From the NCBI GenBank assembly GCA_039812125.1, contig JBDHZV010000054.1, positions 1 through 16,779 of the forward strand: a DNA stretch of 16,779 nt, given 5' to 3'. The notes beneath the pieces were generated by a model that worked only from the letters and a program-made list of their open reading frames with translations, ran no database searches and had not been told where the DNA came from. Source of the stretch: Prado023 sp039812125. Its GTDB lineage: Bacteria; Actinomycetota; Actinomycetes; S36-B12; CAIYMF01. The translations under genes were made by a program, and so were the position numbers. Within the stretch, counting starts at the first letter, position 1, and the number at the start of each line of letters is the position of its first letter. Of the stretch, positions 1 to 7,536 are shown in pieces.

Positions 1-2
1 TG

Positions 3-17
3 GAGGAGGCCGCGTGA
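3..17 (+). CDS. 3' end of an upstream gene, probably the partner ABC half-transporter (partial)
   Basis: Only the last codons are inside the window, reading E-E-A-A-stop. The TGA stop at 15-17 shares bases with the GTG start at 14 of the next gene, giving a 4-base GTGA overlap. The GGAGGAGG that serves as ribosome binding site for the next gene lies inside these last codons. Such overlaps are typical of the two subunits of heterodimeric ABC exporters in actinobacteria, so the missing gene is probably the other half-transporter. The identity is inferred from context only. Confidence 0.45.
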   Translation, partial: EEAA

Positions 18-1981
18 GCGCGCGCACCGCAGCGCCGGGACCCCGGCGTCCCGGCGGGCCGGGGGGGCCGGGCGGCGGCGGGCCCATGGGTGGGCTGTTC
101 GTGCCCACCCAGAAGTCGGCCGACTTCTCCGGCACCGTGCGGCGGCTGGCACACAGGCTGCGGCCGTACGCCCCGCAGGTGGTCGGCGTCGTGGCGATGA
201 CCGTGGTCAGCGTCTTCTTCGCGATCCTGGGCCCGAAGCTGCTCGGCAACGCCACGACCGTGATCTTCAACGGCGTGGTCTCGGCCCAGATCCCCGCCGG
301 GACCTCCATGGCGCAGGTCGAGGCGGGCCTGCGGGCCAGCGGCCAGGACGCCCAGGCCGACATGCTCGCGTCGATGGACATCGTCCCCGGTGCGGGGGTC
401 GACTTCACCGCCCTGCGCACGATCCTGCTGGCCGTGGTGCTCGTGTACCTGCTGTCCGCCCTGCTGGGCTGGGCCAGCGCCTACGTCATGGCGGGGGTCA
501 CCCAGTCGACCATCCGCGACCTGCGCACCGAGGTGGACGCCAAGATCGGCAGGCTGCCGCTGAAGTACTTCGACGGCCACGCCCGGGGGGACCTGCTCTC
601 CCGGGTCACCAACGACATCGACAACGTCTCCAACACGCTGCAGCAGGTGCTCACCCAGCTGATCACGTCGGTGCTGACCGTCGTGGGCGTGCTGATCATG
701 ATGTTCTGGATGTCGCCCCTGCTGGCGGTCATCTCGCTGCTGACCGTGCCGCTGTCGATGGCCGTCACCATGGTGATCGCCAGGCGCTCCCAGAAGCAGT
801 TCGTCGCCCAGTGGCAGTGGACCGGCTCGCTCAACGGTCACGTCGAGCAGATGTACACCGGCCACGACCTGGTGAAGGTGTTCGGCCATTCGCAGCGGGC
901 CATCACCGAGTTCGACGACCTCAACGACCGGATGTACCAGGCCAGTTTCCGGGCGCAGTTCGTCTCCGGGATCATCCAGCCGGCGATGACCTTCATCTCG
1001 AACCTGAACTACGTCGCCATCGCGGTCTTCGGCGGGCTGCAGGTGGCCTCCGGTGCCATGCCGCTGGGCGACGTCCAGGCATTCATCCAGTACTCCCGGC
1101 AGTTCCAGATGCCGATCACCCAGATCGCCGCCGTGGTCAACCTCATGCAGTCCGGGGTCGCATCGGCCGAGCGGGTGTTCGAGCTGCTCGACGCCGAGGA
1201 CGAGGACCCGGATCCGCAGGACCCGCAGCGGCTGCCGCAGGTGCGCGGTCGCGTCGTGCTCGACGACGTGTCGTTCCGGTACGTGCCCGACAAGCCCCTC
1301 ATCGAAGGGCTGCACCTGGTGGTCGAGCCGGGGCAGTCCTGCGCGATCGTCGGCCCGACGGGTGCGGGCAAGACGACCCTGGTCAACCTGCTGATGCGCT
1401 TCTACGACATCGACGCCGGACGGATCACCCTGGACGGCACCGACATCATGGCGATGACCCGCGACGACCTGCGCGGCAGCTACGGCATGGTGCTGCAGGA
1501 CACGTGGCTGTTCGGGGGCACGATCCGGGAGAACATCGCCTACGGCGCCGACGACGCCACCGAGGAGCAGGTCCTGGCGGCCGCCCGCGCGGCGTACGTG
1601 GACCACTTCGTGCGGACCCTGCCCGACGGCTACGACACGGTGCTCGACGAGGAGGCGTCGAACGTCTCGGCCGGCGAGAAGCAGCTGATCACCATCGCGC
1701 GGGCCTTCCTGTCCGACCCGGCCATCCTCATCCTCGACGAGGCGACGTCGTCTGTGGACACGCGAACGGAGGTGCTGGTCCAGAAGGCGATGGCCCGGCT
1801 GCGCGAGGGCCGTACCAGCTTCATCATCGCCCACCGGTTGAGCACCATCCGCGACGCCGACACGATCCTCGTGATGGAGCAGGGCTCGATCGTGGAGCAG
1901 GGCTCCCACGAGGAGCTCATGGCCGCCGAGGGGGCCTACGCGCGGCTGTACGCCAGCCAGTTCGCCGGGGCGGTGGAATGA
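14..1981 (+). CDS. ABC exporter half-transporter (membrane domain fused to ATPase), TM288-like heterodimer subunit
   Basis: A 655-residue fusion of an exporter transmembrane domain (about residues 40-375) and an ATP-binding domain (about 410-650). The N-terminus is Gly/Pro-rich and probably disordered. Membrane helices are visible near 55-77 and 137-160, separated by a long polar insert. ATPase motifs are complete: Walker A GPTGAGKTT (447-455), Q-loop Q495, Walker B with catalytic D575-E576, D-loop SSVD and H-loop H607. The signature is NVSAGEK (from 550) rather than LSGGQ. In heterodimeric exporters such as TM287/288, one subunit pairs a canonical Walker B glutamate with an altered signature, and this protein fits that subunit. 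The GTG start at 14 has GGAGGAGG 5 bases upstream; ATG 86 is a weaker alternative. The substrate, drug or lipid, cannot be told from sequence. Confidence 0.93.
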   Translation: MSARTAAPGPRRPGGPGGPGGGGPMGGLFVPTQKSADFSGTVRRLAHRLRPYAPQVVGVVAMTVVSVFFAILGPKLLGNATTVIFNGVVSAQIPAGTSMAQVEAGLRASGQDAQADMLASMDIVPGAGVDFTALRTILLAVVLVYLLSALLGWASAYVMAGVTQSTIRDLRTEVDAKIGRLPLKYFDGHARGDLLSRVTNDIDNVSNTLQQVLTQLITSVLTVVGVLIMMFWMSPLLAVISLLTVPLSMAVTMVIARRSQKQFVAQWQWTGSLNGHVEQMYTGHDLVKVFGHSQRAITEFDDLNDRMYQASFRAQFVSGIIQPAMTFISNLNYVAIAVFGGLQVASGAMPLGDVQAFIQYSRQFQMPITQIAAVVNLMQSGVASAERVFELLDAEDEDPDPQDPQRLPQVRGRVVLDDVSFRYVPDKPLIEGLHLVVEPGQSCAIVGPTGAGKTTLVNLLMRFYDIDAGRITLDGTDIMAMTRDDLRGSYGMVLQDTWLFGGTIRENIAYGADDATEEQVLAAARAAYVDHFVRTLPDGYDTVLDEEASNVSAGEKQLITIARAFLSDPAILILDEATSSVDTRTEVLVQKAMARLREGRTSFIIAHRLSTIRDADTILVMEQGSIVEQGSHEELMAAEGAYARLYASQFAGAVE

Positions 1982-1998
1982 CCGGCCGGCCCAGCCGG

Positions 1999-2032
1999 GT
2001 CAGGCGTGCCGGTGTCAGGGGTGCCGGTCAGG
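1999..2032. repeat. Short imperfect direct repeats at a convergent gene junction
   Basis: The unit GTCAGG(C/G)GTGCCG occurs at 1999-2011 and 2014-2026 with one mismatch, and a third partial copy GTCAGG starts at 2027. The repeats lie between the ABC exporter stop and the stop codon of the minus-strand DUF6191-like gene. On the minus strand each copy supplies a TGA. This is probably local duplication rather than a functional site. No convincing terminator hairpin is seen here. Confidence 0.4.
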
Positions 2033-2330
2033 GGCTGCGGTGCTCGGGGGGCTGCGGCAGGAACAGGTGGGCCGTACCCCGCTCGAGGTCGATGCGGCTG
2101 CGCGGTGGGGCGCCCTCAGCGTCCTCCTCGGCCATCAGCGCCTCGGCGTCGCGCTGCTCGATCTCGTGGCGCTTGGAGGGGTAGAGCGACTCCTGCAGGA
2201 TGTCGAACCCGGTCGCGGCCATCGCCGAGCCGCCGCGGCCATGACGACGGCCCCGCGCGATGTCGAGCACCCCGAGCACGGACAGCGCGATCACCAGGGC
2301 CGGCAGGGTCATCCCGAGCAGCAGCGTCAC
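2028..2330 (-). CDS. DUF6191-like small single-pass membrane protein
   Basis: A 100-residue protein. An N-terminal hydrophobic helix (about residues 3-24, LLLGMTLPALVIALSVLGVL) is followed by a basic RGRRHGR stretch, consistent with a membrane anchor with a cytoplasmic tail. The tail carries ATGFDILQESLYPSKRHEIEQR and later DAEGAPPRSRIDLERGTAHL. From memory these match the conserved core of the actinobacterial family DUF6191 (TGFDEL..L.Y.SKRHE.EQR, then GAPPR..VDL). The function is unknown. The GTG start at 2330 has GGAGGT 6 bases upstream. The in-frame ATG six codons later has no such site. The gene converges with the ABC exporter and diverges from the diguanylate cyclase gene. It could be missed by gene callers because a longer open frame extends upstream without a supported start. 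Confidence 0.7.
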   Translation of the reverse strand: MTLLLGMTLPALVIALSVLGVLDIARGRRHGRGGSAMAATGFDILQESLYPSKRHEIEQRDAEALMAEEDAEGAPPRSRIDLERGTAHLFLPQPPEHRSP

Positions 2331-2364
2331 GGCACCTCCACCTCCACCTGGCACCTCCGCCTCC
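2331..2364 (-). promoter_or_regulatory. Tandem Shine-Dalgarno-like repeats before the DUF6191-like gene
   Basis: Read on the minus strand, the leader contains GGAGGC, GGAGGT, AGGTGGAGG and GGAGGT in quick succession just before the GTG start. Only the last copy is at normal distance and probably acts as the ribosome binding site. The others may be standby sites or simple purine-rich repeat expansion. Confidence 0.45.
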
Positions 2365-2441
2365 AGTGTGACGGCCCGGCGGCGGCTGCGGCAAGGCCGA
2401 GCACGGCGTATCACGGTGCGTTCCCGGTGCTCACTCCAGCG

Positions 2442-2447
2442 TGTCAA
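2442..2447 (-). promoter_or_regulatory. TTGACA -35-like box facing the DUF6191-like gene
   Basis: The minus strand reads a perfect TTGACA here, about 110 bases upstream of the GTG at 2330. No TANNNT box occurs at 16-18 bases downstream; the nearest AT-containing stretch, TGATAC at 2413-2408, is too far away. It may be a remnant or a coincidence. Confidence 0.15.
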
Positions 2448-2539
2448 CCGGTCGCCACGTGGACAGGCAAGCCTACCCAGAGCGACCATTCCACCCATTC
2501 GGACCATATGGAGGGCGGTCCTCGATGCCGAGTGACTCG

Positions 2540-2545
2540 TACATT
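2540..2545 (+). promoter_or_regulatory. Candidate -10 box for the PAS-GGDEF gene
   Basis: TACATT matches the actinobacterial -10 pattern TANNNT and lies in the most AT-rich part of the divergent intergenic region. Transcription would start near 2552 and leave a leader of about 26 bases carrying AGGAGG at 2568-2573. There is no recognisable -35 box at 17 bases, so the call is weak. Confidence 0.3.
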
Positions 2546-2578
2546 GAAGGTGTGAAGCTCTGTGCCGAGGAGGGAAGC

Positions 2579-4231
2579 ATGCGCCCGATGCAGCGCAGCG
2601 AGTCCGACCTCCTCGACGTGGTCGCCATCGGGATGGCGATCGCCGCCACGGACGGCCGGATCCTGGTCGCCAACCCGCTGCTGTGCCGGATGCTCGGGTA
2701 CACCGCCGACGAGCTGGGCGAGCGGACCCTGTCCGACGTCACCCACCCCGACGACTGCTGGCAGGTCGGCAAGGCGCTGAGCGAGGTCGTCGACGGGGTG
2801 CTGCCGACGTACCGGCAGCGGCAGCGCTGCCTGTCGTCGTCCGGGGCGCTGGTGTGGGTGGACCTCGTGCTCGGACCGGCCCCGGGCCGGGAGGGGCTGG
2901 GCCGGCAGGTCCTGGCGCAGTTCATCGACGTGACCGCCGAGATGGCGCACCTGCACACGCTGGAGTCCAGCGTGCGGCACTTCCAGGTGCTCTCCGCGAA
3001 CTCCACCGACATCGTGGCGCAGGTCGACCCGCAGGGCGTGATCGTGTGGATCTCCCCCTCGGTGAGCACGGTGCTGGGGTGGGAGACCGGGCTGCTCGTC
3101 GGCAAGAACCTCGCCACCCTGATCCCGCAGGGTGACCTCGCCGAGTTCGCCGACGCCCTGGCGACGGTCCGGTCCGGCGGCGAGGTGACGCCCCGCACGA
3201 TCCGGTTCCGCTCGACCAGCGGCGCGTGCCGGTACATGTCGGTGGCGGCCCGCCCCCTGGTCACCGAGGGCCTGATCACGGGCGTCGCGCTCGGGATCCG
3301 GGACGTGACCGAGGAGCTGCGCGCCAAGCGGGAGCTGGCCCGCAGCGAGGAGCAGTTCCGGATGGCCATGCACGGCGCCCCGGAGGGGATGGCCGTCGCC
3401 GACGCCCACGACCGGATCGTGCAGGCCAACCCCGCGCTGTGCGACCTGCTGGGCACCACGATCGAGCACCTGATCGGCCACCGGTTCCGGGAGTTCCTGC
3501 CCTTCGAGGAGCGTGCCGAGGCCGAGGAGATGCGCGAGCGGCTGCTGCTCGGCGAGCTGGAGACGGTCCGCCACGAGCACCGGCTGATCGCCGCCGTGGG
3601 GGACGTGTGGGTGGACCACTCGGTGGGCGTCCTGCGCGACGAGACCGGGCGCCCGCAGCTGTTCGTCCACCAGTTCGCCGACCGGACCGCGGCTCGCCGG
3701 ATGCAGGCCGACCTGACCTACCGTGCCACCCACGACATCCACACGGGCCTGGCCAACCGGGCCAGCCTGCTCACCCGTCTGGGTGAGCGACTCGGGCTGA
3801 CTCCCGCGTCGTCCGATGTCATCGGAGTGCTCTACTGCGACATCGACAACCTCAAGCCGATCAACGACCGGCTCGGGCACCTGGTGGGTGACCAGGTGAT
3901 CGCCGGGATCGCCGAGCGGCTGCAGCGTGCTGTGCGCCGCAAGGACCTGGTGGCCCGGGTGGGCGGGGACGAGTTCGTGATCGTGCTCGACCAGTGCGGC
4001 ACCCACGAGGAGCTGCTCCTCGTGGCCGGCAACGTGCAGGCGGCGGTGAGCTCGCCGGTGCCCACCGACGCCGGGCCGGTCGAGGTCACCGTGTCGATCG
4101 GGGCGGTGCTGGCGGATTCGAGCTGGGAGACCGACGAGGCGCTGGCCCGTGCCGACCACGCCCTGTACCGGGCCAAGCGGGCCGGGCGGGACCGTGTCGC
4201 ACTGGAGGGCTCCGATGGCGCCGAGCGCTGA
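2579..4231 (+). CDS. Soluble diguanylate cyclase with three PAS domains (PAS-PAS-PAS-GGDEF)
   Basis: A 550-residue protein that would make c-di-GMP from two GTP. Three PAS sensor domains span about 8-120, 125-250 and 258-375. A GGDEF domain follows from about 385 and begins after THDIHTGLANR. The active-site motif GGDEF is intact at 462-466, and DIDNLKPINDRLGH supplies the usual metal and substrate residues. An inhibitory I-site RRKD (453-456) sits exactly five residues before it, so product feedback is expected. No membrane segment is seen. I chose ATG 2579 because AGGAGG lies 5 bases upstream. The region before it (from ATG 2525) has many A/T third positions, unlike coding sequence here. 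The next gene starts 88 bases downstream on the same strand, and the two may be co-transcribed. The PAS ligands are unknown. Confidence 0.9.
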   Translation: MRPMQRSESDLLDVVAIGMAIAATDGRILVANPLLCRMLGYTADELGERTLSDVTHPDDCWQVGKALSEVVDGVLPTYRQRQRCLSSSGALVWVDLVLGPAPGREGLGRQVLAQFIDVTAEMAHLHTLESSVRHFQVLSANSTDIVAQVDPQGVIVWISPSVSTVLGWETGLLVGKNLATLIPQGDLAEFADALATVRSGGEVTPRTIRFRSTSGACRYMSVAARPLVTEGLITGVALGIRDVTEELRAKRELARSEEQFRMAMHGAPEGMAVADAHDRIVQANPALCDLLGTTIEHLIGHRFREFLPFEERAEAEEMRERLLLGELETVRHEHRLIAAVGDVWVDHSVGVLRDETGRPQLFVHQFADRTAARRMQADLTYRATHDIHTGLANRASLLTRLGERLGLTPASSDVIGVLYCDIDNLKPINDRLGHLVGDQVIAGIAERLQRAVRRKDLVARVGGDEFVIVLDQCGTHEELLLVAGNVQAAVSSPVPTDAGPVEVTVSIGAVLADSSWETDEALARADHALYRAKRAGRDRVALEGSDGAER

Positions 4232-4319
4232 GGGAGCACGGCCCGGGGGGGCCGCCGGCGGCACGCGCGTCGTGCAGGCGGGAGGAGGGCCGCGCTGATG
4301 GGGGGTTCGGGGGTGGGAC

Positions 4320-6377
4320 ATGGATGAGGTGCGTCCGTGCCGTCCCCGCCTGCTCGCACCGACCTGGACCGCACTGGCCTGGCACGCCATCACCTGGCCG
4401 GGCCTGGCCCTGGTGCTGCTGGCGTGGACGTCGCTGTCGCGGGCGGACTGGGAGGCCATGGGGGTGCCGCTGGCCGTCATGGCCGTGATCGTCGTGGTCT
4501 CCGAGCTCACCCCGATCCTGGCCACGCGGCTGGTCGGCGACCCGGTGTCGCTGACCCCCGTGTTCGTGTTCGCCGCGATGTACGTCTGGGGGCCCTTCCC
4601 CGCGCTGCTGATGATGGCTGCGGCCGTCGCGTTCAGCGAGATCCTGGCCCGCAAGGCCCCCTGGAAGTCGCTGTTCAACGTCGCGCAGTACTGCCTGAGC
4701 GTGGCGGCCGGCTGGACGGTGCTCAGCCTGAGCGGGGTCGCCCCGACTCCGGTCGACCCGATGGGCGGGCTGACTGCCCGTGACCTGGGCTGGGTGGCGG
4801 CGTCCTGGGTCGCCTACCACCTGACCAACCTCGCGCTGGTCGCCTGCCTGGCGGCCGCGGTCGGCCAGACCTGGCGGGACTCCTTCCTCGAGGACTTCTG
4901 GCTGTACACGATCTCGACGCTGTCCCTGCTGGCCACTGCCCCCATGGTGGCGATCTCGGTGGTGGCCGGTCCGGACTCGTGGGCCCTGATGCCGCTGCTG
5001 CTGGCGCCGCTGGTCGCGATCCAGCGCACGGAGCAGATGTCGCGCGACCGGGAGTTCCAGGCGCTGCACGACCCGCTGACCGGCCTGCCCAACCGGGCCC
5101 TGCTCAACGACCGGCTGCAGGGCGCCCTGGACCGGTCGGGGCGCAGCGACGGCACGGTCGTCGTGATCATGCTGGACCTCGACGAGTTCAAGGTCGTCAA
5201 CGACGGCTTGGGACACGATGCCGGCGATGTGCTGCTGGTGGCCGTGGCGCGGCGGATCTCCGGCGCGATCCGCCGGGGCGACACGCTGGCCCGGTTCGGC
5301 GGCGACGAGTTCGCCATCGTCAGCGAGGCGGTGCCCGACCGTGACGTGCCGGTGCTGGCCGAGCGGATCCGAGACAGCCTCTCGGCGCCGTTCGCCTACG
5401 CCGGGCGCGAGGTGACCGTCACGGCCAGCGTGGGGGTCGCCGTGGCCACGGACAGCGCCAGCGCGCAGACCATGCTGCGTGACGCCGACGCCGCGATGTA
5501 CCGGGCGAAGGCCACCGGCCGCGACCGGGTCGTGCACTTCCGCCAGACGATGCACGAGCAGGCTGCCGGACGGCTCGACCAGCAGGTGATGCTGCGCCGC
5601 GCCATCGAGCGCGACGAGCTGCGCCTGCACTACCAGCCCGTCGTCGACCTGGCCACCGGCCGGACTGTCGGGGTCGAGGCCCTCGCGCGGTGGCAGCACC
5701 CGGAGCGCGGCCTGCTCGGACCCGGTGAGTTCATCCCGCTGGCCGAGGAGACCGGGTTGATCCTGCCGCTGGGCACCTGGGTGCTCGAGCACGCCCTGCA
5801 CCAGCTGGCCGAGTGGCGCGACGGTGGCGGCGACGTGGACCGGGTCTGGGTGGCGGTCAACCTGTCCGCCCGCCAGATGCGCGATCCCCGCCTCGTGGAC
5901 CGGGTCGCCCAGGCGCTGCACCGCACCGGCGTGCCGCCGCGCTGCCTGCACCTGGAGATCACCGAGACCGTGGTGATGGAGTCGGTGGACACCGCGATCG
6001 AGACGCTGGAGCGGCTGCGCATGATCGGCGTGCACATCTCCGTCGACGACTTCGGGACCGGGTACTCGTCGCTGGCCTACCTCAAGCGGCTGCCGGTCTC
6101 GACGCTGAAGATCGACCGGTCGTTCGTCGACGGGCTGGGCACCGACGCCTCGGACCGGTCGATCGTCGACGCGATCGTCAACCTGGCCCGGTCCCTGGAC
6201 CTCGCGGTGGTGGCCGAGGGCGTGGAGACGCTGCACCAGGTGCGTATCCTGCGTGAGCTCGGCGTGGACACCGGGCAGGGCTACCTGTGGTCGTTCCCGC
6301 TGCCCGCTGAGGACGTCGAGACGTGGATCGGGACCGCGTCGGTGGCCTGGGTGACCGACATCGCGCGGGCGATGTAG
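4320..6377 (+). CDS. Membrane-bound dual c-di-GMP enzyme (multi-TM sensor, GGDEF, EAL)
   Basis: A 685-residue protein. The N-terminal 235 residues hold about six hydrophobic helices (near 19-40, 48-66, 77-105, 117-140, 156-180 and 200-232) and form an integral membrane sensor of a type I cannot name. A GGDEF domain follows, with intact GGDEF at 327-331 and I-site RRGD at 318-321. The EAL domain is also complete: E453-A-L, N514, E546, DDFGTGYSS from 576, K597, E633 and Q653. Both cyclase and phosphodiesterase activity are therefore possible, and sequence does not show which dominates. ATG 4320 follows a G-rich stretch (GGGGGTGGG). The 88-base gap from the preceding cyclase holds only short GC hairpins, for example GCACG-N5-CGTGC at 4261-4275, so co-transcription is plausible. 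Confidence 0.92.
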   Translation: MDEVRPCRPRLLAPTWTALAWHAITWPGLALVLLAWTSLSRADWEAMGVPLAVMAVIVVVSELTPILATRLVGDPVSLTPVFVFAAMYVWGPFPALLMMAAAVAFSEILARKAPWKSLFNVAQYCLSVAAGWTVLSLSGVAPTPVDPMGGLTARDLGWVAASWVAYHLTNLALVACLAAAVGQTWRDSFLEDFWLYTISTLSLLATAPMVAISVVAGPDSWALMPLLLAPLVAIQRTEQMSRDREFQALHDPLTGLPNRALLNDRLQGALDRSGRSDGTVVVIMLDLDEFKVVNDGLGHDAGDVLLVAVARRISGAIRRGDTLARFGGDEFAIVSEAVPDRDVPVLAERIRDSLSAPFAYAGREVTVTASVGVAVATDSASAQTMLRDADAAMYRAKATGRDRVVHFRQTMHEQAAGRLDQQVMLRRAIERDELRLHYQPVVDLATGRTVGVEALARWQHPERGLLGPGEFIPLAEETGLILPLGTWVLEHALHQLAEWRDGGGDVDRVWVAVNLSARQMRDPRLVDRVAQALHRTGVPPRCLHLEITETVVMESVDTAIETLERLRMIGVHISVDDFGTGYSSLAYLKRLPVSTLKIDRSFVDGLGTDASDRSIVDAIVNLARSLDLAVVAEGVETLHQVRILRELGVDTGQGYLWSFPLPAEDVETWIGTASVAWVTDIARAM

Positions 6378-6380
6378 CCC

Positions 6381-6415
6381 GCCACCCGGGCTGGCCGGGC
6401 CGACGGGAGGGTGGC
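6381..6415. terminator. Possible bidirectional terminator hairpin between convergent genes
   Basis: GCCACCC (6381-6387) pairs with GGGTGGC (6409-6415) around a 21-base GC-rich loop, just after the TAG of the GGDEF-EAL gene. There is no T-tract. The position between convergent stop codons favours a termination role for either strand. Confidence 0.4.
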
Positions 6416-6421
6416 CGAGCT

Positions 6422-6434
6422 GCCGGTGGCCGGC
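6422..6434. terminator. Short GC hairpin abutting the TerC stop codon
   Basis: GCCGG-TGG-CCGGC forms a tight 5-bp stem with a 3-base loop directly next to the stop codon of the minus-strand TerC gene. It may add to the hairpin at 6381-6415 in ending transcription from either side. No T-run is present. Confidence 0.35.
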
Positions 6435-7496
6435 TCAGGCGCCGCGGGTCCCGCCGCTCTCGTCGACGTTGTCGGTGAAGGAGCCCGCGTGCGCGCGCAG
6501 CTCGGGGTTGCGCCGCACCGCGATCAGGCTGGCGATCGTCGTGACCGCCAGGACCACCACGATCACCCCCAGCGAGAACGCGATCGTGATCTCCGGGACC
6601 GCCGGCCAGATCCCGTGCGCCCAGTGCAGCACCAGCTTGAACCCGATGAACACCAGGATGAACGCCAGCCCGGAGGACAGGTACACCAGGCGGTCCAGCA
6701 GCCCGTCGACCAGGAAGAACAGCGCACGCAGGCCGAGCAGGGCGAACGCGTTGGCGACGAAGACGATGTACGGCTCGTCGGTGACGCCATACACCGCGGG
6801 GATCGAGTCCAGGGCGAACAGGATGTCGGTCGAGGCGATCGCGACGAAGGCGATGAACAGGGGCGTGGCCTTGCGCACCCCGTCCTCCCGGATGAAGAAG
6901 TGCCCACCGTGGTACTCCTGCGTCACCGGGACGGCGCGCTTGGTGGCCCGCACCAGGGCGTTGTCCTCGACGTCGGGGTCCTGGTCGCGGTGCTGGTAGA
7001 GCTTGATCCCCGTGATGATCAGGATCGCCCCGAAGATCAGGAACATGAACGAGAAGTACGCCAGCAGCGTGGCGCCGATGGCGATGAAGATGGCGCGCAG
7101 CACCAGCGCGAGGGCGATGCCCAGCGTGAGCAGGGTGCGCCGGTGCTCGGCGGGGACCGCGAAGCTGCCCATGATGATCACGAACACGAAGAGGTTGTCG
7201 ATCGACAGCGTCTTCTCGACGATGTACCCGGCGAAGTACTCCGCCCCGTACGGCGACCCGGCCCAGGCCCCGAACACCAGGCCGAAGACGATGGCGACCG
7301 CGATGTAGAACACCGACCAGGCCGCGGCCTCCCGGAAGCCGACGGCGTGCGGGTTGCGCCCGCTGATCACCAGGTCCATCACGAACAGGGCCACGATCAC
7401 GAGCAGCGTGAGCCCCCACACCTGCATGGGGATGCTCAGGCTGGCCTGTCCGGAGCTCGAGGCGGCGGTGACGGCGGACGTCAGGGCTGCGGGCAT
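6435..7496 (-). CDS. TerC-family integral membrane protein (Alx/TerC type)
   Basis: A 353-residue protein with about nine hydrophobic helices. It carries two TerC hallmarks: KTLSIDNLFVF (D100) and STDILFALDSIPAV (D224, D230). These acidic residues lie in membrane helices and are thought to bind metal. TerC/Alx proteins have been linked to tellurite resistance, manganese export and metalation of secreted enzymes; the exact role here is not shown. A hydrophilic loop near 165-205 separates the two halves. The C-terminal tail is polar. I chose ATG 7496; GTG 7505 would add three residues, and neither has a clear ribosome binding site. TAGAGT ends 7 bases before ATG 7496, which fits a leaderless transcript. 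The gene follows the G1PDH-like gene by about 40 bases and may also be read through from it. Confidence 0.9.
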   Translation of the reverse strand: MPAALTSAVTAASSSGQASLSIPMQVWGLTLLVIVALFVMDLVISGRNPHAVGFREAAAWSVFYIAVAIVFGLVFGAWAGSPYGAEYFAGYIVEKTLSIDNLFVFVIIMGSFAVPAEHRRTLLTLGIALALVLRAIFIAIGATLLAYFSFMFLIFGAILIITGIKLYQHRDQDPDVEDNALVRATKRAVPVTQEYHGGHFFIREDGVRKATPLFIAFVAIASTDILFALDSIPAVYGVTDEPYIVFVANAFALLGLRALFFLVDGLLDRLVYLSSGLAFILVFIGFKLVLHWAHGIWPAVPEITIAFSLGVIVVVLAVTTIASLIAVRRNPELRAHAGSFTDNVDESGGTRGA

Positions 7497-7503
7497 GCCG
7501 GCC

Positions 7504-7509
7504 ACTCTA
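7504..7509 (-). promoter_or_regulatory. Candidate -10 box for leaderless terC-like transcript
   Basis: The minus strand reads TAGAGT, fitting TANNNT, with 7 bases between it and the ATG whose first base is 7496. In actinobacteria this spacing commonly places the transcription start on the A of the start codon. No good -35 box is seen 17 bases upstream. Confidence 0.3.
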
Positions 7510-7536
7510 GTGAACGCAACCCGATCGCGGCGAGAA

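Noticed and set aside
2441..2578. N-terminal extension of the PAS-GGDEF protein from GTG 2441 or ATG 2525
   Set aside because: Third positions are AT-rich compared with the gene, the candidate -10 box lies within it, and ATG 2579 has a near-ideal AGGAGG.
4240..4275. Hairpins between the two c-di-GMP genes as a terminator
   Set aside because: The stems are only about 5 bp with overlapping alternatives and no T-run, so a firm terminator call is not supported.
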